Below, one piece after another: positions 1 to 7,803 of a stretch of DNA of 40,139 nt. Numbering within the stretch: position 1 is the first letter of the stretch; each line of letters opens with the position of its first letter. This DNA is from Rikenella microfusus (GTDB taxonomy: Bacteria; Bacteroidota; Bacteroidia; Bacteroidales; VadinHA17), in assembly GCA_022736275.1 (NCBI GenBank), contig DZBJ01000027.1, forward strand, positions 2,910-43,048. Reading direction: 5' to 3'. The position numbers and the translations under genes are program-made. The notes beneath the pieces are model-generated. The model was not told the DNA's origin and searched no databases. It saw nothing but the letters and a program-made list of their open reading frames with translations.

Positions 1-45
1 GATCCCGGTCAGTTTTTCAAGATCGGATATTCTGTAACGGTCCAT
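1..45 (-). CDS. MerR-family transcriptional regulator, N-terminal fragment cut by window edge
   Basis: The first 45 bases of the window, read on the minus strand, encode an ATG followed by DRYRISDLEKLTGI. This is the start of a MerR-type DNA-binding domain: the pattern (Y)(S/R)I.DLE.LTGI, normally followed by KAHTIRIWE, is typical of Bacteroidota MerR regulators, some of which carry a B12-binding C-terminus. Only 15 codons are visible, so the effector domain and target genes cannot be read. The gene reads out of the window, away from the other genes. Identification rests on a short motif and is moderately secure. Confidence 0.55.
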   Translation of the reverse strand, partial: MDRYRISDLEKLTGI

Positions 46-98
46 AATTTCAGCTTTCCCGGTATAAAAATAATCTTTTGTATTGATTTGGCGGTAAT

Positions 99-419
99 TT
101 ATTGAACAAAAAAGCGACGCGCACTCTGCGCGTCACGGATTACAAATGGATCATTTCCAGATGCCTGTCGGCAGCAGAACCTCATAAACAGGATATATAA
201 CACCGCCTCTACATCTGCGTCTGCAATGGTGTCGTTAATTAAATCCGTTAAGGCTGTTTCAGTCTCTTCAGGGGTACGAACCGCACCGGTTATGCCACGG
301 TCAGCGATCTGGCTGTCGACCATCCGGTTGCGGGCCTTCTCATACTGGTCCGTCTTTTGGTAATCCATCACTCCTGAAAACAAAATCAATGCAATTATCA
401 GTGATTTGATTATCAGAAC
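99..419 (-). pseudogene. Decayed N-terminus of a secreted protein-L-isoaspartate O-methyltransferase (pcm-like)
   Basis: The open frame encodes ARNRMVDSQIADRGI, which matches the N-terminal signature of protein-L-isoaspartate methyltransferases (AR..MV..QI..RGI). The methyltransferase core that should follow (about 180 residues with a SAM-binding glycine loop) is absent; instead the frame runs about 60 unrelated residues to a stop at 99-101. In the same frame, upstream of the TTG at 389, a hydrophobic stretch (LIIKSLIIALILFSG) looks like a signal peptide, but no ATG, GTG or TTG begins it; its first codon at 417-419 is GTT and overlaps the end of the DUF5916 gene. I read this as a truncated remnant. 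It could still be a small expressed ORF starting at 389. Confidence 0.35.
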
Positions 420-2644
420 ATGAAGGTATATGTATATTTAAGCAGCACAGTTCTTCCTGCAGAATATGGAAGTCTGGGATTTTCCCGCGCCAGATCTGAA
501 TTAAGCCCTTCATCATAGACTATATACAAATCGTTGCCTTCACGTGGGTTGTATCTGAAGCGGATATTTGTAACAACCTTATCAATTGCCGTATTGTACT
601 GAATATAAGCTGATAGTGAGGTTTTTGTCGTCATAGTCAGCAATCCCCTTATGCCAAGGATATGGTTAGTAAAACTCATTGTCCCGGAAGAGAGATTTAC
701 GTAGTCGAAATAATAAGTAAGTCCAAGGTCAAAACCGGCTCCGATACTAAGCTTAGGCAAAGCGGAGAAAGAAAGTCTCCATCCGTCGTAGAAACTACCT
801 CCTTCAGCAGATAACTCATAGGACAGGGCATGAGCACCCGATGAGCCGTATGAGGCACTCAGATAACCAAATGAATATCTTCCGGGAGCAACAGAAGCCT
901 GCTCATTTCCAAGTATCAGTGTATCCACAAGATCTTCAAGAAACCATGTGGATGAAAGGTTTCCGGAAAAGCCCTTCTTCGCCTCAAATTGCCATTTCAG
1001 TATGCCGCTTGTTGTCTCATGCAGACCGGTCAAAGTATTCCATAGATCATAAGCCGTCAGCGAAATCGCATGATACCTTAAAAAAGTTTCTCTCTCAGGC
1101 AGCCATCCATACTGCAAAATTGTTCTTACGCCCTGGTAATTGTCCTTTACTTCAAATCCAACCCCGGGATTGAAACTTTTGCCTGACCATGTATATAATA
1201 AATCATAGGCAAATCCTTTTATTTTCCTCCTCTGCCATTCGAATAAAAACCTGGAGGGTGCGAGATCGAAGATTTTATTGACAGAATCCTGTTCAAATGT
1301 CTGAGCCCATTTAACCGTCATAAATTCATCACCGGTAACCCTGAACTGTCCGTCGAGTCCGTAGGCAGCATTATAATTGCCGTTCATTCCGAGTCGGCTT
1401 GTGACCATACCGCCGACATATGAGTTCGGGTTGAAGACACTTCTTTTTGTTCTGAAGACGCCGAAGTTTTCTGAGGGATTCTCCTTAAAAGCGGCTGTCT
1501 GCATGTCAAGAATTCCAACATCCCATTTATCTATTCTTCCGGTCACTCTGACCCCTCCGTAGATTCTGACGGGGTATCCGTCATATAAGCCTATTCTGCG
1601 GCTGTAGAACAGGTTGTTTCCACCAAGAAAGGAGAAATCAAAAACATCAGCCTTTTCCTGGAAGAAGACTCTTTTTTCAGGAAAGTAGAGTGAGTATCTT
1701 GTCAGGTTAATTTTCTGCTCATCTGCTTCAACCTGCGCGAAATCAGTGTTGACGGTAAGATCGGCAGTCAGGTTATTTGTTATGCTGTACTTGGCATCGA
1801 ATCCGGCATCGAATTTAAACTTCGATTTCATGATATATCCTGTCTGGGAGTCATCGAGCTCATTAATCTGGCCAATACCGCCTGTGACGTAGGGAGTTAC
1901 GTAAAGAGGTTTTTCCGGCTTAATTCCGGTGAATTCCATCATTCTGGTCATTGACGGCTTCCATATTGCATTGGCGATATCCGGAGAGATCGCCGGAAAA
2001 CTTGCCATCTCCGCTTTTACGGGACGATAACTTGCCACAGTAATACCCATGATGGTTTTGTTTTCCTTTACCTGGAACCTAAGGCTCGAAAAGGGAATTC
2101 TTATTTCAGTTGACCAGCCATTTTCCACAATTGAGGATTTGACATCCCAGAAAGTGTTCCAGCTGAAACTCATATCAGTGTTTGAATCCACAACATCATT
2201 CTGAAGGGTTCCTTCTGAGCGTAATCCGTTGGGGTTGGTCCAGAACATAACTGCATTCTGCCTGTCATTGAATGTATCAATAACCAAACCCAGCCAATCG
2301 CATTTAGGGGAATTGTAATCCCTTTTTTTGCTGAAAGCCCTCATATCATCCGGATTTTTATAGTTGATAATGCCGGATACATACAAATAATTATTATCAT
2401 ATGCGATCTTAACTACAGTTAACTCTGACGGCACGTTTCCGAACACTGGCATATGCATAATCAATGGCAAAGCTGCAATTTTCTGCCAGGCTTCTTCATC
2501 GGGCACACCGTCGAATACAAGATCGCCTGACAATCCCTGCACAACCATCAGTTCCTGTGGCCAGGCATTCACACATGATAGCAGCAGCAATACCTGCATA
2601 ACTCTTTTTAAAAATCCTGTACCAGGAGCTTTAGATTTCTTCAT
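413..2644 (-). CDS. DUF5916 outer-membrane protein with N-terminal CBM9-like domain
   Basis: The 743-residue product has a basic start and a hydrophobic signal peptide ending near AWPQ. Residues about 35-220 resemble the CBM9-like/DOMON-type sandwich that opens DUF5916 proteins (DGVPDEEAW, then AYDNNYLYVSG and the DWLGLVIDTFNDRQNA segment). The remaining 500 residues are rich in aromatic and alternating polar residues, as in an outer-membrane beta-barrel, and contain the DUF5916 segment VNTDFAQVEADEQKINLTRY followed by FFPEKR-like sequence. The protein ends YTYTFMF, a typical barrel terminus with a final aromatic residue. The family is common in Bacteroidota and its substrate is unknown. A perfect TAnnTTTG box lies about 90 bases upstream. 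The gene stands apart from its neighbours. Confidence 0.85.
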   Translation of the reverse strand: MKKSKAPGTGFLKRVMQVLLLLSCVNAWPQELMVVQGLSGDLVFDGVPDEEAWQKIAALPLIMHMPVFGNVPSELTVVKIAYDNNYLYVSGIINYKNPDDMRAFSKKRDYNSPKCDWLGLVIDTFNDRQNAVMFWTNPNGLRSEGTLQNDVVDSNTDMSFSWNTFWDVKSSIVENGWSTEIRIPFSSLRFQVKENKTIMGITVASYRPVKAEMASFPAISPDIANAIWKPSMTRMMEFTGIKPEKPLYVTPYVTGGIGQINELDDSQTGYIMKSKFKFDAGFDAKYSITNNLTADLTVNTDFAQVEADEQKINLTRYSLYFPEKRVFFQEKADVFDFSFLGGNNLFYSRRIGLYDGYPVRIYGGVRVTGRIDKWDVGILDMQTAAFKENPSENFGVFRTKRSVFNPNSYVGGMVTSRLGMNGNYNAAYGLDGQFRVTGDEFMTVKWAQTFEQDSVNKIFDLAPSRFLFEWQRRKIKGFAYDLLYTWSGKSFNPGVGFEVKDNYQGVRTILQYGWLPERETFLRYHAISLTAYDLWNTLTGLHETTSGILKWQFEAKKGFSGNLSSTWFLEDLVDTLILGNEQASVAPGRYSFGYLSASYGSSGAHALSYELSAEGGSFYDGWRLSFSALPKLSIGAGFDLGLTYYFDYVNLSSGTMSFTNHILGIRGLLTMTTKTSLSAYIQYNTAIDKVVTNIRFRYNPREGNDLYIVYDEGLNSDLARENPRLPYSAGRTVLLKYTYTFMF

Positions 2645-2732
2645 TGGTTACACCTGGGAATAATAATTATTGCAGAACAATCTGTACCGGGGAGTGATGA
2701 AAAGTAAAATTAGACTATTATGATACTATAGT

Positions 2733-2740
2733 CAAATTTA
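2733..2740 (-). promoter_or_regulatory. Putative Bacteroidota -7 promoter box for the DUF5916 gene
   Basis: On the minus strand this reads TAAATTTG, a full match to the Bacteroidota -7 consensus TAnnTTTG, about 88 bases before the DUF5916 start codon. No clear -33 TTTG is seen at the usual distance. Immediately downstream on the minus strand (2713-2733) is an inverted repeat with arms GACTAT and ATAGTC separated by 9 bases, which could be an operator. The box is inferred from the motif only. Confidence 0.35.
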
Positions 2741-2802
2741 TTTTGTTCAGGTATATTGCTCATAGTCTCGTGCACGTGGTTTTTATTATTTTCACATTAT
2801 GA

Positions 2803-2860
2803 AACCCACATGTATTCCATACACTTACATTTATGAATATAATGCTCGAGCATGTGGGTT
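2803..2860. repeat. Inverted repeat, 10-bp arms with 38-base spacer
   Basis: AACCCACATG at 2803-2812 is exactly complementary to CATGTGGGTT at 2851-2860. The pair lies in the 270-base gap between the divergent DUF5916 and cobB genes, ending 54 bases before the cobB start. It could be an operator, a long-loop RNA structure or the trace of a small mobile repeat. No coding capacity of note is present in the gap. Confidence 0.5.
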
Positions 2861-2861
2861 C

Positions 2862-2877
2862 TCCCGCTCAAGCGGGA
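2862..2877. repeat. GC-rich palindrome (7-bp arms, 2-base loop)
   Basis: TCCCGCT at 2862-2868 and AGCGGGA at 2871-2877 form a perfect stem with a CA loop, two bases after the end of a longer inverted repeat. It stands out in an AT-rich gap 37 bases before cobB. It has no T-run on either side, so a simple terminator is unlikely. It resembles dispersed palindromic units and a second palindrome of similar design is found at 26911-26936. Confidence 0.5.
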
Positions 2878-2914
2878 CAAGCTATCCGACCTTTAAAATA
2901 TAAATTATATACGG

Positions 2915-3604
2915 ATGAAAAAACTGGTCATACTGACAGGTGCCGGCATGAGTGCCGAGAGCGGCATCAGGACATTCCGCGACAGCGGTGGACTGTGGGA
3001 GCAGTACCGCGTTGAAGATGTTGCATCAATTGATGCCTGGCATCGCAATCCGGATCTTGTCCAGAGGTTTTACAATGAGCGCAGGAGGCAGCTGGAGATG
3101 GTTGAACCCAATGCCGGGCACACGGGGCTGGCAGCTCTGGAGAAGTTATTTGACGTGGAGATTATTACCCAGAATGTAGACAATCTTCATGAAAGGGCCG
3201 GCAGTACGAAGGTGCTGCACCTGCACGGACAGCTGACCCAGGCACGCAGCAGCCTTAATCCGGCAATGATAACTGATCTCGGATACCGTGACATACTCCC
3301 GGGTGAAAAGGCAGCCGACGGTACTCCGCTCCGCCCGAACATTGTCTGGTTCGGCGAGGCTGTCCCGGCCATGGAGAAGGCAGCGGATATAGCCTCCTAT
3401 GCTGATATCTTTGCCGTTATAGGGACTTCACTGAATGTTTATCCGGCGGCAGGATTAATTCACTATGTGGCAATGATCACACCTTTGTTCATAATTGACC
3501 CCAAACCGGTGACCATTTACTCTGATCATACAATTGATTATATAGCCGAAGGAGCCGGAAGGGGAGTGGCGATTCTTAAAGAGAAACTGCAAGTTTTTCT
3601 TTAA
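2915..3604 (+). CDS. cobB: NAD-dependent protein deacylase, sirtuin family (CobB-like, zinc-less)
   Basis: This 229-residue sirtuin removes acyl groups from lysines using NAD+. The Rossmann-fold NAD motif GAGMSAESGI is at residues 9-18, TQNVDNLH at 85-92, the catalytic histidine in LHLHG is H104, and GTSLNVYPA is near 160-168. Y53 and R56 (FYNER) form the Y..R pair of class III sirtuins, which in E. coli CobB and SIRT5 favours acidic acyl groups such as succinyl. The four zinc-ribbon cysteines usual between HG and the FGE motif are missing: the protein contains no CxxC, and this insert is short. As I recall, zinc-less CobB forms are common in Bacteroidota, so this is probably a lineage trait rather than damage. 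It appears to be a stand-alone gene. Confidence 0.9.
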   Translation: MKKLVILTGAGMSAESGIRTFRDSGGLWEQYRVEDVASIDAWHRNPDLVQRFYNERRRQLEMVEPNAGHTGLAALEKLFDVEIITQNVDNLHERAGSTKVLHLHGQLTQARSSLNPAMITDLGYRDILPGEKAADGTPLRPNIVWFGEAVPAMEKAADIASYADIFAVIGTSLNVYPAAGLIHYVAMITPLFIIDPKPVTIYSDHTIDYIAEGAGRGVAILKEKLQVFL

Positions 3605-3611
3605 GAAACAA

Positions 3612-3653
3612 GTTGAAAGTTGAAAGTCAAAAGTCAAAAGACAAAAGACAAAC
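3612..3653. repeat. Degenerate 7-bp tandem array (GTTGAAA/GTCAAAA/GACAAAA)
   Basis: Six consecutive heptamers in perfect register follow the cobB stop codon: GTTGAAA twice, GTCAAAA twice, GACAAAA, then GACAAAC. Units change in steps of one to three bases along the array. It lies wholly in the 145-base gap before the M28 peptidase gene. It is one of several arrays in the window with period 7 and unrelated unit sequences. Confidence 0.8.
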
Positions 3654-3724
3654 TTGCATGACGAACTGTTAATTAATGCTAAACATAAGCCCGGAAAGGT
3701 CTTCGTGTGACGAAAATGCATAAA

Positions 3725-3744
3725 TTTCAGACCAAAATCTGAAA
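3725..3744. repeat. Stem-loop just upstream of the M28 peptidase start
   Basis: TTTCAGA (3725-3731) and TCTGAAA (3738-3744) are perfect inverted arms around a 6-base loop. The right arm ends five bases before the ATG at 3750. It could act on translation initiation or be an operator. There is no T-run after it, so it is not an obvious terminator for cobB. Confidence 0.5.
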
Positions 3745-3749
3745 AAGCG

Positions 3750-5303
3750 ATGAAAAAGATTCTACTCTCCCTCGTGGCAGTACTGATGATTACCAGCGGG
3801 ACCGATGCCCAACACGGCAAGGTCACCGACCGCATCATTGAGCTTGGCACAACTGATAACCAGGCTATGCGCCATCTTGATGTCATCTCTAACCGTTTCG
3901 GCGGAAGACTCATTGGCTCGGATGCCTATGAGAATGCAGCCGAATGGTGTGCCTCTGAGTTCAGAAAATGGGGCATGGAGGTGATTATGGATGAGGCCGG
4001 AACCGTGCCGGTAGGCTTTAACCGCGGACCATGGTTCGGCAGAATGCTGTCTGATAACGGAATGGTCCTTCATTTTGCCACACCTTCATTTACATCAGGT
4101 ACGAAGGGTGTTCAGCGCGGTCATGTACTTCTGGAGCCAAAGAGCAAGGAAGAGTTTGAGCGGATGAAGGGGGCTCTCAAGGGTGCATGGGTACTCATAG
4201 GAGGGAAGAACAACGGGTGGCCGATCGACTGGTCGGAGAGTGCCGATTCGGCAAGGGCTCTGATCATGGTCTACAATGACTCGGTAGCGAAGATAAACCG
4301 CGAGATCATGCGCGAGAACATGATGAACAGGACCAGTCCGCCGAAAGAGCTGCACCCCCTGAAGGAGGAGCCGGCCCTCTTCTACAGGGAGATGTGTGAA
4401 GCAGGTATACTGGGAGTGATTCAGTCATCGGAAGTGCCAATCAGGGCTCTGTATGACAGGAAGAACCTTGATAAGATGACTTTTGAGACCCTTCCTACTG
4501 TATGTGACATAAAGCTTGATGAGGATCAGTACGAGGTGATAGCTGAGATGGCCAGAGAGAGACAGTATTTTCTTCTGGAATTCGATATTCGCAACCATTT
4601 CAAGCCGGGACCGGTGAAGTATCATAATGTAATTGGGGTTATACGCGGTAGTAAGTACCCCAATGAATACGTCATGCTTGGCGGGCATCTTGATGCCTTC
4701 GACGTGGCAACGGGTGGTGTTGATGACGGATCAGGACTGAGTCCGACGATGGAGGTGGCGAGGTTGATAATGGCTGCCGGAGGAAAACCTGAGCGGACCA
4801 TTCTCGCTTGTCTGTGGGCCGGGGAGGAGTTTGGTCTGCTGGGTTCAAAGCACTGGGTAGAGAGCAACATGGAGAAGCTTCCGAATATTTCCAACTATTT
4901 CAATCGTGACGGAGGACCAACACCGATAACGGGGATTACTGTTCCGGAGGCCATGTATGATGATTTTGAAAAGATATGCAAGCCGCTTAACAGCATAAAT
5001 CCTGATTTCCCTTTCACACTGAAGAAAAGAACTGATGCTCCGCGTCCGCGACCGTCAACTGCAGGAGGCTCCGACCATGCCCATTTTGCAATGAACGGTG
5101 TTCCGACACTCCGGTTTGATGAATCCGATGTGAAAGGTTACAACTTTAATTACGGTGAGATATGGCATACCGAGCGTGATACCTATGACAAGAGCATTGC
5201 CGAATACCAGGAGCATACCTCTGTTGTCACTGCTGTCATAGTGTACAGTCTGGCCAATCTTGACCATCTGCTGTCAAGGAAGGACCTTTATGAGGAAAAA
5301 TAA
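3750..5303 (+). CDS. Secreted M28-family zinc aminopeptidase/carboxypeptidase
   Basis: The 517-residue protein has a signal peptide (KKILLSLVAVLMITSG, cleavage near DAQ). A PA-like insert is likely in the middle region. The M28 co-catalytic zinc site is readable: H313 and D315 (GGHLDAF), D325/D326 (GGVDDGSG), E359/E360 (WAGEEFGLLGS, catalytic acid plus ligand) and a late D442-H443 pair (GGSDHAHF). The family cleaves N-terminal residues or short peptides in the periplasm or outside the cell. A stem-loop precedes the start codon. No cotranscribed partner is evident: the next gene begins 57 bases on, behind its own hairpin. The fold assignment is secure; the substrate is unknown. Confidence 0.9.
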   Translation: MKKILLSLVAVLMITSGTDAQHGKVTDRIIELGTTDNQAMRHLDVISNRFGGRLIGSDAYENAAEWCASEFRKWGMEVIMDEAGTVPVGFNRGPWFGRMLSDNGMVLHFATPSFTSGTKGVQRGHVLLEPKSKEEFERMKGALKGAWVLIGGKNNGWPIDWSESADSARALIMVYNDSVAKINREIMRENMMNRTSPPKELHPLKEEPALFYREMCEAGILGVIQSSEVPIRALYDRKNLDKMTFETLPTVCDIKLDEDQYEVIAEMARERQYFLLEFDIRNHFKPGPVKYHNVIGVIRGSKYPNEYVMLGGHLDAFDVATGGVDDGSGLSPTMEVARLIMAAGGKPERTILACLWAGEEFGLLGSKHWVESNMEKLPNISNYFNRDGGPTPITGITVPEAMYDDFEKICKPLNSINPDFPFTLKKRTDAPRPRPSTAGGSDHAHFAMNGVPTLRFDESDVKGYNFNYGEIWHTERDTYDKSIAEYQEHTSVVTAVIVYSLANLDHLLSRKDLYEEK

Positions 5304-5341
5304 CAAAAGGTTGTTTTCCTGATCTGAATATGCCTAAATTT

Positions 5342-5362
5342 ATAGGGTATTTGATACCCTAT
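5342..5362. promoter_or_regulatory. Perfect hairpin overlapping the start codon of the SDR gene
   Basis: ATAGGGTAT (5342-5350) and ATACCCTAT (5354-5362) are perfect 9-bp inverted arms with a TTG loop. The last two bases of the right arm are the A and T of the ATG at 5361-5363, so a folded transcript would bury the start codon. It may be a translational switch, an operator, or a terminator for the upstream peptidase gene that has become fused to the start site; it lacks a T-run. Confidence 0.55.
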
Positions 5363-6359
5363 GAACTGCCTTGTAACCGGTGCCAACGGATTTATCGGGC
5401 AAAGGCTCGCCGAGCGACTCTCTTCTGAAGGTCACCGGGTCAGATGCCTTGTCCGTTCTCCTGACAAATTCAGCTTCCTGAGCATTCTTCCAGGTGTAAC
5501 TTCTCAAATTGGCAATCTCGATGATGCTGATGCCCTGGCAGAAGGGGTCAGGGGTTGTGATACAGTCTTCCACCTGGCAGCCTTTGCCAAGCCATGGTCA
5601 AAGGACAGGAGTCTGCCTTACCGGGTCAATGTGACCGGTACGGAGAACCTGCTTAAAGCTTCCCTCAAGGCAGGAGTAAGGCGCTTCGTCTTTACCTCGT
5701 CAGCGGCTGTGATTGGACCTGCTCCCGGCGTTGAACCCATTGATGAGGCTTTTCCGCGGACCGTTCCCTGGTTCAATGAGTATGAGGAGACCAAGGCTGA
5801 GGCAGAGGAGCTGGTCAGGTCGTTTAACAGGAACGGACTTGAGACGATAATCGTAAATCCGCCCCGTGTTTACGGTCCTGGTCCGGTGAACGAGAGCAAT
5901 GCCTTGACAAGGATGATTCAGCTCTATGCAACCGGCAAATGGCATATCATGCCTGGCGACGGCACCTGTGTGGGTAGTTACGTGTTTGTCGACGATGTGG
6001 TAAGCGGGCATATCCTGGCTGCACTTCATGGCCGGCCGGGGCACCGTTATGCCCTTGGCGGAGAGAACCTCACTTTCAGGCAGTTTTTTGATGCCCTGGC
6101 GGAGCTTACCGGCAGGCGCCACTGGCTCTTCCCACTCCCTGTCAGTATAATGGTGGCTGTGGCGAAGACTATGGAGTGGCAGGCTGCAATCACCGGAATA
6201 CCTCCCCTGATCACTGCTCCATGGGTAAGGAAATACCTCAATCACTGGGGTCTGAACAGTCGAAAGGCAATGACTGATCTGGGTTACAACATAACTCCCT
6301 TTCGAGAAGGGGTGAAGATCACACTTGAGTGGCTGAGGAAGGAAGGAGAGCTTAAATGA
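5361..6359 (+). CDS. Extended SDR: NAD(P)-dependent epimerase/dehydratase
   Basis: This is a 332-residue Rossmann-fold enzyme of the dihydroflavonol-reductase/epimerase type. The nucleotide-binding motif TGANGFIG is at the N-terminus (residues 6-13), FHLAA marks the fourth strand, SSAAV carries the catalytic serine region and YEETK the YxxxK pair. The second half (GGENLTFRQFFDALAELTG) is the usual substrate-binding domain. The stop overlaps the start of the next SDR gene by four bases (ATGA), so the two are translationally coupled and probably act on one substrate route. Its start codon lies inside a perfect hairpin. The substrate cannot be deduced; sterol-, sugar- or polyketide-like ketones are all possible. 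Confidence 0.85.
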   Translation: MNCLVTGANGFIGQRLAERLSSEGHRVRCLVRSPDKFSFLSILPGVTSQIGNLDDADALAEGVRGCDTVFHLAAFAKPWSKDRSLPYRVNVTGTENLLKASLKAGVRRFVFTSSAAVIGPAPGVEPIDEAFPRTVPWFNEYEETKAEAEELVRSFNRNGLETIIVNPPRVYGPGPVNESNALTRMIQLYATGKWHIMPGDGTCVGSYVFVDDVVSGHILAALHGRPGHRYALGGENLTFRQFFDALAELTGRRHWLFPLPVSIMVAVAKTMEWQAAITGIPPLITAPWVRKYLNHWGLNSRKAMTDLGYNITPFREGVKITLEWLRKEGELK

Positions 6360-7150
6360 ATCCTGTCAGAAGTCCATATGCCATAGTCACCGGGGCCAGT
6401 TCCGGCCTTGGGAAAGCCTTTGCGGAGGAGCTGGCAAGACGCGGGCATAACCTTCTGCTTGTTTCTCTGCCGGGTACCGGACTGCCGGTGCTGTCAGATG
6501 AACTTCATTCGCGTTATAATGTGGAGGTGAAGTTCATCGAGACTGATCTGATGCGGGCTGAGGCGCCGGGCGAGATCAGAAAGTATGTTGCGGATCAGAA
6601 CCTGGAGGTTGATCTGCTGATCAACAATGTTGGCATTGGCCATGGGGGAGCAATTGGAGATTACAGTGAAGCAGCAGTTGAGGAGAGCGTTTTTCTGAAC
6701 ATGAGGTGCACCACGCTGATGACGAATCTTTTTACTGAGGAGCTTAAGAAGAGGGACCGGGCATATATTCTGAACATGGGCAGTTTCGGCGGATTGCTGC
6801 CAATGCCTTACAAGAGCATCTATTCAGCAACCAAATCGTATATATACCATTTCTCCCTTGCCATAAGAGAAGAGTTACGCAGCGATGGCATCAGCGTCAG
6901 TGTTGCCATGCCCGGGCCGGTACTCACCAATGCACATGTCAGGGAGCGCAGCAGCCGTCTTGGCTTCATTTCAAGATCGAATGTCATTGAGGCCGACAAA
7001 GCTGCAGCTTACATGATCAGGATGATGTTCAGGGGCAAAGGTGTAATCCTTCCCCGCTGGACCATCAGGGCTTCCTATGCCGTTGGCTGTTTTCTTCCTT
7101 ACAAGCTGTTGCTTGTCATGCTGGGCAGGATCTTCAGGGGAGTACACTGA
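6356..7150 (+). CDS. Classical SDR oxidoreductase
   Basis: The 264-residue product is a classical short-chain dehydrogenase: TGASSGLG at the N-terminus binds NAD(P)H, NNVG is the fourth-strand motif, and catalytic serine and YSATK (YxxxK) follow. The C-terminal extension after residue 200 contains an aromatic, hydrophobic segment (YAVGCFLPYKLLLVMLGRIF) that could anchor it to the membrane, as in the DltE/17-beta-HSD-like group. It starts within the last codon of the upstream epimerase gene. It faces the minus-strand envelope cluster convergently, with a small hairpin between the two. Confidence 0.85.
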   Translation: MNPVRSPYAIVTGASSGLGKAFAEELARRGHNLLLVSLPGTGLPVLSDELHSRYNVEVKFIETDLMRAEAPGEIRKYVADQNLEVDLLINNVGIGHGGAIGDYSEAAVEESVFLNMRCTTLMTNLFTEELKKRDRAYILNMGSFGGLLPMPYKSIYSATKSYIYHFSLAIREELRSDGISVSVAMPGPVLTNAHVRERSSRLGFISRSNVIEADKAAAYMIRMMFRGKGVILPRWTIRASYAVGCFLPYKLLLVMLGRIFRGVH

Positions 7151-7169
7151 GGTATCTTTACCTGATACC
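7151..7169. terminator. Small hairpin between convergent genes, possible terminator
   Basis: GGTATC (7151-7156) and GATACC (7164-7169) form a 6-bp stem with a 7-base loop directly after the SDR stop codon, followed by GTTTC on the plus strand. The stem is short and the T-run weak, so function as a terminator is uncertain. The GGTAT/ATACC core is shared with the hairpin at the other end of this SDR pair (5342-5362). Confidence 0.35.
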
Positions 7170-7187
7170 GTTTCATTGTCGGACAGG

Positions 7188-7787
7188 TCACAACATATTC
7201 ATTTCAGTGAAGGTGATGTTTTGGGGGATAACAAAATATTTTTCATCAACAGGGACATTGGTTTTCACTGATGTGGCTTCCTGTTTCGATAGGTAAGCGC
7301 CCATTTTAAAATCCATCAGCATCATTATTCCTTTCCATATCAGCACCTTGCCCATCTCTCCCTTGATGACGGTGCATTCCTTGCCGAGGAATGTTTCCGT
7401 TCCGTCCCTGACCATTCCCATCTTTTCATAAGTTGATATCGTGAACGATTCCATATCCCCCTTTGATGCTTCCTTGATCCAGGAGAGCAGGGGATTCTTC
7501 ATTTTCATTCCCTCACCGGGCTGATCGGGATCCCACATGTACTGGTAATCGCCATAAGAAACCACCCATGATCTGGTTGTTTCACCTTCCTGGGTTATCT
7601 CAGAATACACTGCTGTTTTCATGCCGTAGTCATCAATGTACTGTACCGATGTACCGGTTTTATCACCGGAGTACTTATACTCCACTATACCCGATTTGAA
7701 GCTGAAGGGTTTGGGGGTGGACTCCTGGCCTGCTGCTCTTTGCAGGACAAGCAAGATGCCGAATGTGAGAACTAAAACTTTTTTCAT
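7188..7787 (-). CDS. Exported DUF4412-like protein, paralogue of the protein at 12370-13068
   Basis: The 199-residue product has a signal peptide (KKVLVLTFGILLVLQRAAG, cleavage near GQE) and then one domain of about 175 residues. Landmarks are SGIVEYKYSGDKTG, DDYGMKTAVYSE, YMWDPDQPGEGMKMKNP, GKECTVIKG and KVLIWKGIMM. The layout (residue modified or measured from a short string, then FLGKECTV-KG and WKGI) is that of DUF4412-like lipocarrier-type proteins, but I cannot name the family with certainty. It is the last gene of a six-gene minus-strand run and is strongly similar along its whole length to the second gene of the same run. Unlike that paralogue it has no lipobox and appears to be soluble in the periplasm. 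Confidence 0.75.
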   Translation of the reverse strand: MKKVLVLTFGILLVLQRAAGQESTPKPFSFKSGIVEYKYSGDKTGTSVQYIDDYGMKTAVYSEITQEGETTRSWVVSYGDYQYMWDPDQPGEGMKMKNPLLSWIKEASKGDMESFTISTYEKMGMVRDGTETFLGKECTVIKGEMGKVLIWKGIMMLMDFKMGAYLSKQEATSVKTNVPVDEKYFVIPQNITFTEMNML

Positions 7788-7803
7788 GATTGTGATTTTA
7801 ATA

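Noticed and set aside
841..1173. Plus-strand open frames opposite the DUF5916 gene
   Set aside because: They are counter-strand shadows with no recognisable domain, and the minus-strand gene has a complete family match.
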